This document shows, piece by piece, positions 1-10,392 of a DNA stretch of 64,000 nucleotides (positions are counted from its first letter, which is position 1; every line of letters starts with the position of its first letter). Position numbers and translations under genes: made by a program. A model generated the notes under the pieces. That model ran no database searches, was not told the origin of the DNA, and saw only the letters and a list, made by a program, of their open reading frames with translations. The stretch spans positions 3,844,501 through 3,908,500 of the forward strand of contig CP066886.1 of assembly GCA_016745315.1 (NCBI GenBank), written 5' to 3'. This DNA comes from Arthrospira sp. PCC 9108. GTDB lineage: Bacteria; Cyanobacteriota; Cyanobacteriia; Cyanobacteriales; Microcoleaceae.

Positions 1-530
1 GCCTATCGGTTCCTAACGTCACCATTGACTGCTATCACATCGGTCACTTCCCCAATAGTGCTTGTTCCGGTTATGGGGGGAGGGTATGATTCCAAGCCAA
101 CACGATAGCCGTAGGTGGGGGGTAACCCGCTAGGGAATCAACGTACAAAGATATCAGACCGCCTTTCAGTATCAACATAGGAAAGTATGGTGGCGATCGC
201 CTATCCGGTTATCTATGGGTTCAATTCATAATCTCCGGTGAGGGGAAAGTATGGGCTATCATCCGGCTCCAACCCGATACCCCTAAACAACTTTTCAACT
301 GGTGACAATTACCGGGATGGGAATCGATACCCACATAATTCTCAGCAAGTCTCCAATCTTTGATGGTAATCATCACGTCCAACAGTCACTACCAACATAA
401 TCGCCTTACCCAAAAATCTTAGTCGTAGGTTGTAGGTAAAGCTATCTGTTAGGGGTAAAGTAGTTCTGGTTAATATCTGGACATGATAGGGTAGGCATTC
501 ATATAAACCCGTTTACTGTCTAGTATTTAC
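1..530. repeat. Solo copy of the E3-family terminal inverted repeat
   Basis: This stretch matches, in the same orientation, the left terminal repeat of the element at 45 kb from about 45145 onward, and in inverted form the right repeat near 60300-60900. Shared landmarks are a GCCTATCGGTT start, an ATCACATCGGTC segment, CAACTTTTCAACTGGTGAC, repeated ACATAAT blocks and the GCATTCATATAAA end. It keeps a segment around 140-170 (CGTACAAAGATATCAGACC) that the right repeat also has but the left repeat lacks, so it is closer to the right one. The outer end would lie about 270 bp left of the window. No gene is visible in it, and no element interior follows; intron sequence begins at 546. Confidence 0.7.
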
Positions 531-541
531 TAGACAGTAAA
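512..541. terminator. Perfect 14-bp hairpin at the inner end of the terminal repeat
   Basis: TTTACTGTCTAGTA and its exact complement are separated by two bases. The hairpin sits directly after GCATTCATATAAA. At the same place the repeats at 45 and 60 kb have a different but equally strong hairpin (45633-45662 and 60227-60256). The structure is kept while the sequence has changed. Confidence 0.6.
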
Positions 542-545
542 TAGT

Positions 546-1399
546 GTGCGAGACGTTTAGGAATCAAATAAGGCTGCAATGCCTGAAATAACTTCCTAAT
601 GGGACTTTCACCCCTTGGTGGAATATAAGGGATTCACATTCCTGACCATCCCATAACTGTTTATATGTCCCGACGCTTGGAGAAATCTAAGCAAGGCAGG
701 GGACTCAAGGTCATAAACAAACTGAGAAATCAGGGCGTTGAGAGTAACGGCGATAGCCACCCCCAGTTTTGGGAATCATAACCCCAGGATTGAAGCGGAG
801 AACGGAAGGCGTGAAGTAGAACCTACTACCAGATGTGACCACTGCCAACCATCCATGACTAAGGAAATCTGAATGTTCCGGCTTGAACCATCGTCAATAG
901 TAAGTAGCGAAATAGGTTGATACGCTGCACTCAAAAGAGTAAGGGGAAAAGTAAGGTATTGCTAAAAACACTTACACAGACCTTTAAAAGTACCCCGGTG
1001 GAAAGGACAAGTCTACAGATGGAATGCCCATATAAACGGAACGTTTAAACCCCTTTTAGGCTCTCGACAAGTACATCTTGTTGAGTAGTGAAAGTGTAAT
1101 CGTATGCCTTTAAGGGGAAGGGATGTGACTGAAAGCCAAGGCCTAATTGTAATGGTTAGGATATGCCCACTAGTCACGGTGTAGATATAATTACTGCAAT
1201 CAACAGGAGTTTAACGGCGAAAGCGAGTTTAAACACTACGATGTTGTATTTAGCTCCAAAAGTTGAAGTACAAAAGCAGGGGTTGGTAACCCTGTTCCCG
1301 TTGCCAAGGGGTATCTACATCAGGAGCCGTGTGATGCGAAAGTATCAAGCACGGTTTTGAATGGGAGTGGGGGAAGGCGACTTCCCTCTCGACCCCTAC
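546..1399 (+). mobile_element. ORF-less group II intron A
   Basis: It starts with GTGCGAGACG, the usual GUGYG 5' end. Domain V is at about 1324-1357 (GAGCCG stem, GAAA-type loop, CACGGTTT 3' side), followed by a domain VI hairpin with GGGGAAGGCGACTTCCC and a CGACCCCTAC end. About 854 nt long, it has only domain I-III and V-VI type sequence and no reverse transcriptase frame. The short open frame at 1163-1360 overlaps domain V and is not a gene. Splicing would need a maturase supplied in trans. Confidence 0.75.
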
Positions 1400-1480
1400 C
1401 TTCCTAACCGGAAATATTGTCTATTTATTTTGTATTTACTGTCTAGTATTTACTGTCTTGTGCTATATATACCGAAATAT

Positions 1481-2382
1481 GTGCGAGACGTTTAGGAGTG
1501 AAATAGGGCTGCAATGCTCGAAATAACCTCCTAGAGGGGAATCAACTGATTCAACCCAGTTACCCCTTAACTGTTTATATGTTCCAACGCTCGGGCTTAA
1601 AACGAGCAAGGCAGGAAACTCAAGGTCAATCCCATTTTAAGAAATCGCAAAATTTACCGTCCAGGTGAACTTAGGAGGAGTAAAATCCACTTGGGGCGAT
1701 TATGGGAAAGAGTAAAGGCGATAGCCACCCCCAGTTTTGGGAATCACAAACCCAGGATTGAAGCGGGGAACGGAAGGCGTGAAGTAGAACCTACTACCAG
1801 ATGCGACCACTGCCAACCATCCATGATTAGGGAAACCGAATGTTCGGCTTGAACCATCGTTATAAATAAGCAGCGAAATAGGTTTGATACGCTGCGCCCA
1901 AAAGGGTAAGGGGAAAAGTAGGAGTTTGTATTTACTACCTACACAGACCTTTTTAAGTACCCCGGTGGATAGAACAAATCTAAAGATGGAATGCCCATAT
2001 AAACGGAACGTTTAAACCCCTGTTAGGCTCTCAGTAGTGTTGTGTCTATTGAGTAGTGAAAAGTGTAAGCGTATGCCTATAAGGGGAAAGGATGTGACTG
2101 AAAGCCAATGCCTAACTGTAATGGTTGGGATATGCCCACTAGTCACGGTGTGGATATAGAGACTGCGATAAGTAGGAGTGTTATGACGAAAGCGAGAGTA
2201 ATGGAGAAATCCATGAGACTACGTGTTGTATATAGCTCCCAAAGTTGAAGTCACAAAGCAGGGGGTTGTAACCCTGTTCCTATTGACAATAGGGTGTCCA
2301 CATCAGGAGCCGTGTGATGTGAAAGTATCAAGCACGGTTTGGAATTGGAGTTGGGGAAGGCGACTTCCCTTTCGACCATAAC
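1481..2382 (+). mobile_element. ORF-less group II intron B
   Basis: It has the same family features as intron A: 5' GTGCGAGACG at 1481, domain V at about 2307-2340, and a 3' end in CGACCATAAC at 2382. It is about 902 nt long with no encoded protein. The 81 bp between A and B (1400-1480) contain a remnant resembling the right end of the IS630 copy (CTGTCTTGTGCTATA). The 3' flank from about 2383 runs directly into a minus-strand intron, so B appears to have landed in or against another intron. Confidence 0.75.
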
Positions 2383-3773
2383 ATAGTGTTCTAGGTGATG
2401 GTATGAATACCCTACTTTTCCCCTTGCTCGTTTTAGCGCAGCGTTTCAACCTATTTCGCTACCTAATGCTGACGATGGTTCAAGCCGGACATTCGGTTTC
2501 CCTAATCATGGATGGTTGGCAGTGGTCGAATGAGAGATAGGTTTCTCTATTACGCCTTCCGTTCCCCGCTTCAACCCTGGGGTGTGAATCCCAAAATTGG
2601 GGGTGGCTATTGCCGTTACTCTCAACTTTACGTTATACTCGAAGGGTCAGTTATGATCGAAAGGGAAGTCACCTTCCCCAACTCCAATTCCAAACCGTAC
2701 TTGAGACTTTCACCTCATACGGCTCCTGATGTAGATACCCTATTGTCAGTAGGAACAGGGCTACAACCCCCTGTTTTATGACTTCAACTTTCAAAGCTAT
2801 ATGCTTGCGTTAGTCTTTAAACTCGCTTTCGCCATTAAACTCCTACTTATCGCGGTCTCTATATCCACACCGTGACTAGTGGGCATATCCTAACCATTAT
2901 AGTTAGGCATTGGCTTTCAGTCACATCCCTTCCCCTTAAAGGCATACGCTTACACTTTTTACTACTCCACAGGTACATCCTGCCACTTGAGAGCCAATTA
3001 GGGGTTTAAACGTTCCATCTATGCGGGCGTTCCATCTTTAGATTTGTCCTATCCACCGGGGTACTTTAAAGGTCTGTGTACAACTTTCGTTGCTTTTGGG
3101 TGGTGAGCCAATACCCCCACTTTTCCCCTTGTCTTTTTAAGCGCAGCGTGTCAACCTATTTCGCTGCCGAATGATTGCGATGGTTCATGCCGGACATTCG
3201 GTTTCCCTAATCATGGATGGTTGGCAGTGGTCGAGTGAGAGGTAGGTTCCTCTATTACGCCTTCCGTTCCCCGCTTCAATCTTAGGGGTGTGAATCCTAA
3301 AATTGGGGGTGGCTACCGCCGTTACTCTCAACCTTACGTTATACTCAAGGGGGTCACGACTTCCCCTCTTTCTTTCGCTTAGTCTTGGCCTTGAGTCTCT
3401 TTGCCTCATCTGGTTGTCGGGTCACGACTCCGAGACCAGATTTGGGAACACATAGATAGTTATGGGATGGTCAGGGATGTGAATCCCTTTTATTCCACCA
3501 AGGGGTGGAAGTCCCACTAGGGGGTTGTTTCAGGCATCTAAGCCCTATTTCACTCCTAAACGTTTCGCACTAACTCCTTCTTTCTAACGCTCAGTCTTGA
3601 CCTTGAGTCTCTCTGCCTTATCTGGTTGTCGAAGCCAGATGTCGAGACACATAGATAGTTATGGGATGGTCAGGAACTTTGCACCTTCCTTATATCCAAC
3701 CAAGGGGTTGGAGTCCCACTAGGATGTTATTTCAGGCATTGCAGCCCTATTTGATCTCCTAAACGTTTCGCAC
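2383..3773 (-). mobile_element. Minus-strand group II intron C, interrupted by a second intron
   Basis: The 5' end GTGCGAAACG (complement) is at 3773. Domain I sequence runs to about 3571, is interrupted by intron D (2650-3570), and resumes at 2649 with TGACCCTTCGAGTATAACG, which is the expected continuation when compared with intron D itself. It continues to about 2383 and then stops against intron B, so its 3' half is missing. This is a nested intron remnant that cannot splice as it stands. Confidence 0.65.
2650..3570 (-). mobile_element. ORF-less group II intron D nested in intron C
   Basis: The 5' end GTGCGAAACG (complement) is at 3570, domain V is near 2700-2735, and the 3' end CGATCATAAC is at 2650. 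It is about 921 nt with no protein. It is inserted in domain I sequence of intron C, making a twintron-like arrangement. All signature segments of the other ORF-less introns in this window are present in order. Confidence 0.7.
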
Positions 3774-3783
3774 CATACTACTA

Positions 3784-4741
3784 TAGCCTTAGTCAAGGTG
3801 GTTAGGACGCAGCTTGGAGAACGGAATCCATGGCATCATGGAGAGAATCAAACTGCTCACGTGCAGTGGCGAATACGGGCTTTCAACCACGACCAATATT
3901 TCTCTATCTTGTTGAGGTCTGGCGAATAAGGCGGAAGATAGAGTAAACGGCATTGAGCTGCCTCCACCAGTTCAGCCTGCCGCCCCCCTTTATGAAACGT
4001 TGCATTGTCCAATACTAGAGTCTGACCTGGCTTCAATGTTGGAATTAAGATGAACTCCAACCACAACTCAAACACTGTCCGATTACAACAACCCTCAAAG
4101 CGATCGGGGGCTAAGAGTTGTTGATGACACCATGCGGCTATATAGCTCACCCTGCCCTGCCTCTTCCCTGATTTGAGGGCATCGAAGCGTTGTCCTTCCT
4201 GGCAGTAACCATAAGGATAATCCGAGTCTTGACTATTCATGCCAGCTTCATCGAGGTAAACCAACCCTTCCGGCTCCATATGTTCAATCTGAGCAATAAA
4301 CTCCTCTCGCTGTTGCTGATCACGTTCTTGGTAGCCGTAAGTTTTTTTTCTGGTGAAGCCAATTTTCTTCAAGGCTCTGGATATGGTGCGAGGAGAGATG
4401 TCGTCATCCCAAAGTTGAGCCATTTGAGCGGAGGTTTTGTGGCCATGCTCTTGGGCAAAAGCCTTGAATTTATGCCAGTCGGTAATTTTGTGGTTATTGC
4501 CAGGTCGGTGATTAGGTTTAGGGAGGAAGTCTCCGGTCTGTGCTTTTCTTGGCAGCCAGAGATTAATGGTGTTCCGGCTGACATGGAAAACTTGACTGGC
4601 TTCTGTTTTGGGCATACCGTCTAGTTCAATTGCATCAATAACTTTTTGTCTGAGGTCGTAACTATAGGGGGCTGGCATTTTTGGTCTTCTTAGTCATCTC
4701 GTCCTATCCATTATACGTCCTAACTTTCCTGTCTGGTGCTA
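3784..4741 (-). mobile_element. IS630-family insertion sequence
   Basis: Imperfect terminal inverted repeats both begin TATAGC and end GTTAGGACG (3782-3809 and the complement of 4716-4743), with TA at each outer edge, as expected for IS630. It carries one intact transposase gene. The flanks on both sides read CATACTAC, which may be a pre-existing tandem repeat. Confidence 0.7.
3857..4678 (-). CDS. IS630 family transposase
   Basis: This 273-residue DDE transposase catalyses cut-and-paste movement of the surrounding element. An N-terminal helix-turn-helix pair (about residues 10-60, with SRNTINLWL) precedes the catalytic core. The three acidic motifs are visible: VYLDEAG (about 142), LVLDNATFH (about 222) and LPPYSPDLNKIEKYWSWLK (about 248), the last being the typical IS630 DDE end. 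Length is normal for the family when made as a single frame. The start at 4678 lies just inside the right terminal repeat. It looks intact and may be active. Confidence 0.9.
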   Translation of the reverse strand: MPAPYSYDLRQKVIDAIELDGMPKTEASQVFHVSRNTINLWLPRKAQTGDFLPKPNHRPGNNHKITDWHKFKAFAQEHGHKTSAQMAQLWDDDISPRTISRALKKIGFTRKKTYGYQERDQQQREEFIAQIEHMEPEGLVYLDEAGMNSQDSDYPYGYCQEGQRFDALKSGKRQGRVSYIAAWCHQQLLAPDRFEGCCNRTVFELWLEFILIPTLKPGQTLVLDNATFHKGGRQAELVEAAQCRLLYLPPYSPDLNKIEKYWSWLKARIRHCT

Positions 4742-4752
4742 TACATACTACT

Positions 4753-5208
4753 ATGACCAGTGAGGATATAGGCCAAGCCGAAGCCGAGTTAATTACCCTC
4801 AAATATAGCCGAGTTGAGATCCGGGGAGTTCTGGTTTTGCTGCGAACCTTTCAGCAATTACAACCCACCCCCATAGCCGATCTATCCATACGCCAACAAT
4901 ATTTTCTATTTGCTAATGTGGGGGAATTTTTCCCCGCCTTAGTAGTCCTGTCCATAGCCGCCGGAGCATCCCTACAGGAGTTTACTACCCTAATTAACCA
5001 TTATCTGAATCCCGATGATGCGATCGCTCACCCCCAACCCGTCATTAGCGGGAAACTCTTAATGGCAAAATTGGGACTCTCTCCCAGTCCCTTATTAGGG
5101 GATCTACTCCAAGAGATACAAATTGCTAAGGCTGAGGGTCAAATATCCACCCGTGAAGATGCCATAGCGATCGCATCCCAGAAAATGCTTGAATTGAACC
5201 TACCCTAA
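4753..5208 (+). pseudogene. 3' fragment of a CCA tRNA nucleotidyltransferase-like gene
   Basis: About 151 residues resemble the C-terminal arm of cyanobacterial poly(A) polymerase/CCA-adding enzymes: an FFPALVVLSIAAG segment, YLNPDD, AHPQPVISGKLLMAKLGL, SPLLGDLLQEIQ and ISTREDAIAIA. The catalytic head with the GxxxD motifs is absent. Upstream lie an IS630 and an antisense intron rather than the 5' half, so the gene has been cut. The in-frame ATG at 4753 is convenient but not necessarily a start. It is convergent with the last exon of rca. The family assignment is from memory of the C-terminal pattern. Confidence 0.5.
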
Positions 5209-5250
5209 CTAGGGGTTGTAGCTGTTATTGTGGCTTCTAAGGCTTTAATT

Positions 5251-5281
5251 AGGGGTGTGTCCCGGCGGACATTTCACCCCT
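5251..5281. terminator. Bidirectional hairpin between the cca fragment and rca
   Basis: Nested complementarity AGGGGTG-TGTCC, loop CGGC, GGACA-TTT-CACCCCT sits in the 85-bp gap between two convergent genes. It fits a shared terminator, or a small palindromic repeat used as one. Confidence 0.55.
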
Positions 5282-5293
5282 ACTTTTATGATT

Positions 5294-5421
5294 TTAGGGA
5301 CGCTGAATGATGGTTTCCACCACACGCCGCCGCTGTTTGGGGTCAATGCCCTAACAGTCGCACATAGTCCTTTGGGTGTTGACTTAGGCAATTTTCCACA
5401 GAAGCGATCGCCTCTGGGATA
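5294..5421 (-). CDS. rca: Rubisco activase, second exon (end of SSUL domain)
   Basis: Reading the minus strand from 5421 gives IPEAIASVENCLSQHPKDY and VRLLG, then, after one extra base at 5348, IDPKQRRRVVETIIQRP and a stop at 5294. This is the conserved end of the Rubisco small-subunit-like domain of cyanobacterial activase and CcmM. It joins in phase to the first exon at 11513 if the intervening 6.1 kb group II intron is removed (GG|T codon across the junction). The extra base shifts the frame and would drop the last 17 residues, so the exon is damaged or the base is a sequencing error. Confidence 0.75.
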
Positions 5422-5498
5422 ATTAGGGGTCGAGAATGGAGTCGCCTCCATTCCCTCCCATTCAAAACCGTGCTTGAGACTTTCACCTCACACGGCTC

Positions 5499-7284
5499 CT
5501 AGTCTGATTGTTCCATTGTTAGGGACACAGCTTTGGCATTGTCAAGTGCCGTCTTATCATCGCGGGTGTGGCGATGTAATAGTTGAAGGTTTTTGTATTC
5601 ATCCTTTCCGCCTAGACTTCGAGGTATAATGTGGTCTACTTCTACTAAATCTGATGGTGCGAAATACTGTCCACACCATGTACATCTACCTTTTTGCTTT
5701 TTGAGTAGTTTGGTTACCCTAATTGGCGTTCCAATTGCTTGTCCTTTCCTGGTTGCCCAGTAAATCCAATTTCCGTCGTATGGTGTTGCGTCAGGGCGTA
5801 TTAGGGTATGTCTGACAATCGGAGTCCAGTTGTGTTTATATAGATGTAACCTATCTTTGGTTTGGAACATCCAAGTTTCTTGTCTTTCTTTCCCATTACT
5901 GAGTTTCACCGTCCCCGGTTTAAAGTATTTGCTCAGTTTTTCGTGATTTGCCTTTCCGCATCTTGATACTGTCCACGCCCGTAACATTAGCCAGACTATG
6001 TTGTCTAGCTTAACAAAGGTCTCTTTTGAGACTACCGCTGAATAATAGTTTGACCATCCCCGAATGATTGGGTTTAGTTTGCTAATCAGGGCTGATTGAG
6101 GTGCAGTTTTGTGTTTTTTAACTTCACCTTTTATCACTTCTATGTGGGCTTTAACTGCTTTGTTGCTGGGTTTGATGTGGGTTTGATGTCAGATTAATCG
6201 GCTTGCTGCCCCGCCTGTTTTCCCAGATTTATATTTTCCTACCGGATGTTGCCTGATATTGAATCCTAGAAAGTCGAACCCTGGTTCCTCTGTTTTACCA
6301 TCATACTCAATAGATTTGAGCGTGTGGCAGATTCGAGTCTTTTCAGGTTTTATTTCTAATCATACAGGTTTTAACCATTCAGAAATAGCAGTTTTGCACT
6401 GTTCAATGATTCCTAGGTCTTTTGAGATGACCACAAAATCATCAGCGTATCTTATCAGGTTAACCTGTGTGGTCGTCCCTTTATTAGGATACATTTCTTT
6501 AACTAGCCTTTCCATTCCCAACAGTGCGATGTTGGCTAGTAATGGACTTATTACCCCTCCTTGTGGTGTCCCTGCTTCTGTATCCTCGAATACACCGTTA
6601 TCTAGCACGCCTGCTTTGAGCCATTGTTTCAAGTCTCTTTTCAGGCTGCTTGGACAATGAATTTTGGACAGTAGGTAATCATGGTTTATTCGGTCAAAGC
6701 ATTTCGCTATGTCCGCATCTAGCACGAAATATTCACCTTTGTTAATACTCTGGTAAATCCTGGCTATTGCATCTTGGGCTGACCTGCCTGGTCTGAACCC
6801 ATAGCTAGTGCCTTCAAATCTTGATTCCCATTCGGGTTCAAGTGCCGACTTCACCAATGCTTGCCTTGCTCTATCTTGGATTGTAGGAATGCCTATTCCA
6901 GCTTTTTTCATCCCTTCCAGGTTTTGGTATCCATACTCTCCTAAGTGCTTTTGCTTTGAGGTTTCCCTTAATGTTCTCAACAAGTTCAAACCTTTGCCTT
7001 GAAGAGATTGCTCTCATTCGATCGACTCCAGCCATTTTCTTGCCTTGATTATCTTGGGTCACTCGCCGCACTGCTAAGAGTCGGGCATAATATGACTTCA
7101 CCAATAGACGTTGCCACCTTCGTGCCTTCGCGTCCTGTCCCGATTTAGCTGCTTGAAATATACTCTTTTGGAGCTTAAAAACTTTCCGTTGAACCTTAGT
7201 CCATGGGATTGCCTTCCATGCGTTGTTCGTAGTCTTGATTAGTTTTGGTTTCCCAAGCCCTTTCTTTGAACTCGCTATCGCCAT
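5499..7284 (-). pseudogene. Broken intron-encoded reverse transcriptase/maturase/HNH of intron E
   Basis: The order is correct: N-terminal RT0 region from 7284, fingers and palm with YGFRPGRSAQDA, GTPQGGVISP and the YADD active site (about 6440), maturase segment IIRGWSNYYSAVV, and a C-terminal HNH endonuclease with CTWCG and VEVDHIIPRSLGG. The frame is lost at an A6 run near 6905. Two codons that are glycine in the sister copy at 7.5-9.4 kb have become TGA (near 6358 and 6188). No functional maturase can come from it. Confidence 0.85.
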
Positions 7285-7539
7285 CTGTACAGCTATTAGG
7301 CTCTATTTCTTTACAATCAAACCGTGACCCGTTAGCATATCCCTACCATTACAGTCGGGCGTTGGCTTCTGGTCACATCTCACCCCCTAGTGGGCTTGCG
7401 CTTACACTTTCACTACTGACTTTCTCGACCAGATTGTCAGAGCCCAAAAGGGGTTAATTAGGGGTCGAGATAAACCTCACGGTCTACCCCTCCCATTCAG
7501 CAGCAGAACCGTACATGAGACTTTCACCTCATACGGCTC

Positions 7540-9381
7540 CTAGTTTGACCGTCTCTTTGTTAAGAGTACAGCAACATCTCTTTCATCAAGAGCTGTTTTA
7601 TCATCGTGACAATGGCGATGTAATAATTGAAGATTCTTGTATTCATCCTTTCCGCCTTGGCTTCTAGGTACAATGTGGTCTACTTCAATTAAATCTGATG
7701 GGGTAAAGAATTGCCCGCACCAGGTACATCTACCTTTTGGTTTTTTGAGTAGTTTTGCTACCCTAATTGGCGTGTCGATTGCTTGTCCTTTCCTGGTGGC
7801 CCAGTAAGTCCAATTTCCGTCATAAAGTGTTGCGTCGGGGCGTATTAGGGTGTGTCTGACAATTGGGGTCCAGATGTGTTTGAATAGATGTATCCCATCT
7901 TTGGTTTGGAATAGCCAATTTTCGTGTCTTTCTTTCCCATTGCTAAGTTTAATTGTTCCATGTCTGAAATAATTACTTAGCTTTTTGTAACTTGCCTTTC
8001 CGCATCTTGATATTGTCCATGCCCTTAACATTTGCCAGATTGTATTATCTAGCTTATTGAAGGTCTCTGTTGAGACTACTGCTGAGTAATAGTTTGCCCA
8101 TCCTCTTATAATTGGGTTTAGTCTACTTATCAGGGCTGATTGAGGTGCTGTCTTATATCGTTTAATTACACCTTTTATCACTTCTGTGTGGGCAACAACT
8201 GCTTTTTGGCTGGGTTTTATGTGGGTTTTATGTCCGATTAATCGACTCTTATATCCCCCTGTTTTTCCAGACTTGTATTTTCCTACTGGGTATTGCCTGA
8301 TATTGAATCCGAGAAAATCAAACCCAGGTTCTTCTGTTTTGCCATTATACTCAATAGGTTTGAGTGTGTGACCAATTCGAGTCTTTTCGGGTTTAATCTC
8401 TAATCCTACCGGTTTTAACCATTTGGTGATAGCAGTTTGGCACTGTTCAATGATTCCTAGGTCTTTGGAGATGACCACAAAATCATCGGCATATCTTATA
8501 AGGTTCACCTGAGTGGCTGTGCCTTTATTTGGATACATTCCTTTAACTAGCCTTTCTACTCCCAACAGTGCGATGTTGGCGAGTATTGGACTTATTACCC
8601 CTCCCTGGGGTGTCCCTGCTTCTGTATCCTCAAATACACCGTTATCTAGCACGCCTGCTTTGAGCCATTGTTTCAGGTCTCTTTTTAGGCAGCTTGGACA
8701 ATGAATTTTGGACAGTAGATAATCATGGTTCACGGTAAGAGCATTTCGCTATATCTGCATCAAGTACATAGTATTGTCCTTGATTTATGGCAGTGTAAAT
8801 TCTACCAATTGCGTCCTGGGCTGACCGTCCGGGACGGAACCCATAGCTAGTGCCCTCAAATCTTGACTCCCATTCGGGCTCAAGTGCCGACTTAACCAAG
8901 GCTTGCCTTGCTCTATCTTGGATTGTGGGAATTCCTATTCCAGCTTTTTTCATCCCTACCAGGTTTTGGAATCCACACCCTTCGCAGTGGTTTTGCTTTG
9001 AGGTTTCCTTTGATTTTCTCGGTCATTTCTAGCCTTTGTTTAGGGGATATTGCTATCACACCATCTACTCCAACCGTCTTTTTGCCTTGACCCGCTTGGG
9101 GGGGCGGGTTTATTAAGCTGACTGTTGGGAAGCATGGCTGACCGTGGAACCCGCCCCTACAGTCGCACTGCTAAGAGTCGGGCATAATATGATTTCACCA
9201 ATAGACGTTGCCACCTTCTTACCTTTGCGTCCTGTCCCGATTTAGCTGCTTGAAATATACTCTTTTGGAGCTTGAAAACTTTCCGTTGAACCTTAGTCCA
9301 CGGGATGGTCTTCCATGCGTTGTTCGTAGTCTTGATTGGTTTTGATTTCCCAAATCCTTTCTTTAAACTCGCTATCGCCAT
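7540..9381 (-). pseudogene. Broken intron-encoded reverse transcriptase/maturase/HNH of intron F
   Basis: Palm, thumb, maturase and HNH domains are in one frame from 8733 to 7540, with GTPQGGVISP, YADD, IIRGWANYYSAVV, CTWCG and VEVDHIVPRSQGG. The fingers region ends in a frameshift at about 8740, within what should read DIAKCFDRINHDY. The N-terminal part (9381 to about 9160) is separated from it by a roughly 60-bp palindromic insert at 9103-9163. The gene therefore cannot make a complete maturase. Confidence 0.85.
9103..9163. repeat. Small palindromic insert (MITE/REP-like) inside the intron F maturase
   Basis: The sequence runs from GGGGGGGCGGGTTTA to GGAACCCGCCCCTACA, so its ends are complementary over the GGCGGGTT part. 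It replaces sequence present in the sister intron E. Short repeats with a TGTAGGGGCGGGTT end are scattered widely in cyanobacterial genomes. It has no coding capacity. Confidence 0.5.
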
Positions 9382-10392
9382 TTGTACACCTACTTGACTC
9401 TATTTCTTTACAATCAAACCGTGACCCGTTAGCATATCCCTACCATTACAGTCTGGCGTTGGCTTCTGGTCACATCTCACCCCCTAATAGGCTTACGCTT
9501 ACACTTTCACTACTGACTTTCTCGACCAGATTATCAGAGCCCAAGAGGGGTTAAAACGTTCCGTTTATATGGGCATTCCATCTTTAGATTTGTCCTTTCC
9601 ACCGGGGTACTTTTAAAGGTCTGTGTAGTTATGACATTGAAGTTCCTACTTTTCCCCTTGCTCTTTTGAGCGCAGCGTATCAACCTGTTTCGCTGCCCAA
9701 TCATTACGATGGTTCAAGCCGGACATTCGGTTTCCCTAATCATGGATGGTTGGCAGTGGTCTCGATTCTGGTGTTGGGTTACACCTTGGAGCCTTCCGTT
9801 CCCCGCTTCAATCCTGGGGTTGTGATTCCCAAAACTGGGGGTGGCTATCGCCGTTACCCTGACTCTCTAACTTCTACTTATCTATTTGTAGAATTTGTAT
9901 AAGTAATTTGTATGAGTTAGTTGGTTTTGACCTTGGGTTCCCTGCCTTGATTTGTATCGTGGGATACTAATCGTTGGGACATATAAACAGTTATGAGGAT
10001 GGTCAGGAGAGATCTCCTTATATTCAACCAAGGGGTTTAAGTCCCCACCAGGCGGTTATTTCAGGTATTTCAACCTTATTTTATGCCTGAACGTCTCGCA
10101 CCAACGTTCCGATTATATGGGCATTCCATCGTTAGATTTGTCCTATCGACCGGGGTACTTCTAAAGGTCTGTGTGGGTAGAATGCAGAATCCCCCACTTT
10201 TCCCCTTGCCCTTTTGGGCGCAGCGTGTCAACCTATTTCGCTGCTCGTGCTTTACGATGGTTCAAGCCAGACATTCGGTTTCCCTAATCATGGATGGTTG
10301 GCAGTGGTCGGATTTTTGGGAATAGGTTTCCCTCACGCCTTCCGTTCCCCGCTTCTATCCTGGAGTTATGATTTCCAAAACTGGGGGTGGCT

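Larger units (their letters stand above)
7457..10101 (-). mobile_element. ORF-bearing group II intron F nested in intron E
   Basis: The 5' end GTGCGAGACG is at 10101, domain V at about 7507-7539, and the 3' end CGACCCCTAAT at 7457. Length is 2645 nt. It lies in domain I of intron E, at the conserved GGAACGTT|AACCCC region. It is a close relative of intron E, as the encoded proteins are near identical over long stretches. Confidence 0.8.

Noticed and set aside
1163..1360. Open frame of 65 codons inside intron A
   Set aside because: It overlaps domain V and the conserved intron core; the same bases are structural in every other intron copy here.
4190..4624. Plus-strand open frame antisense to the IS630 transposase
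   Set aside because: Shadow frame; the transposase on the other strand shows all catalytic motifs.
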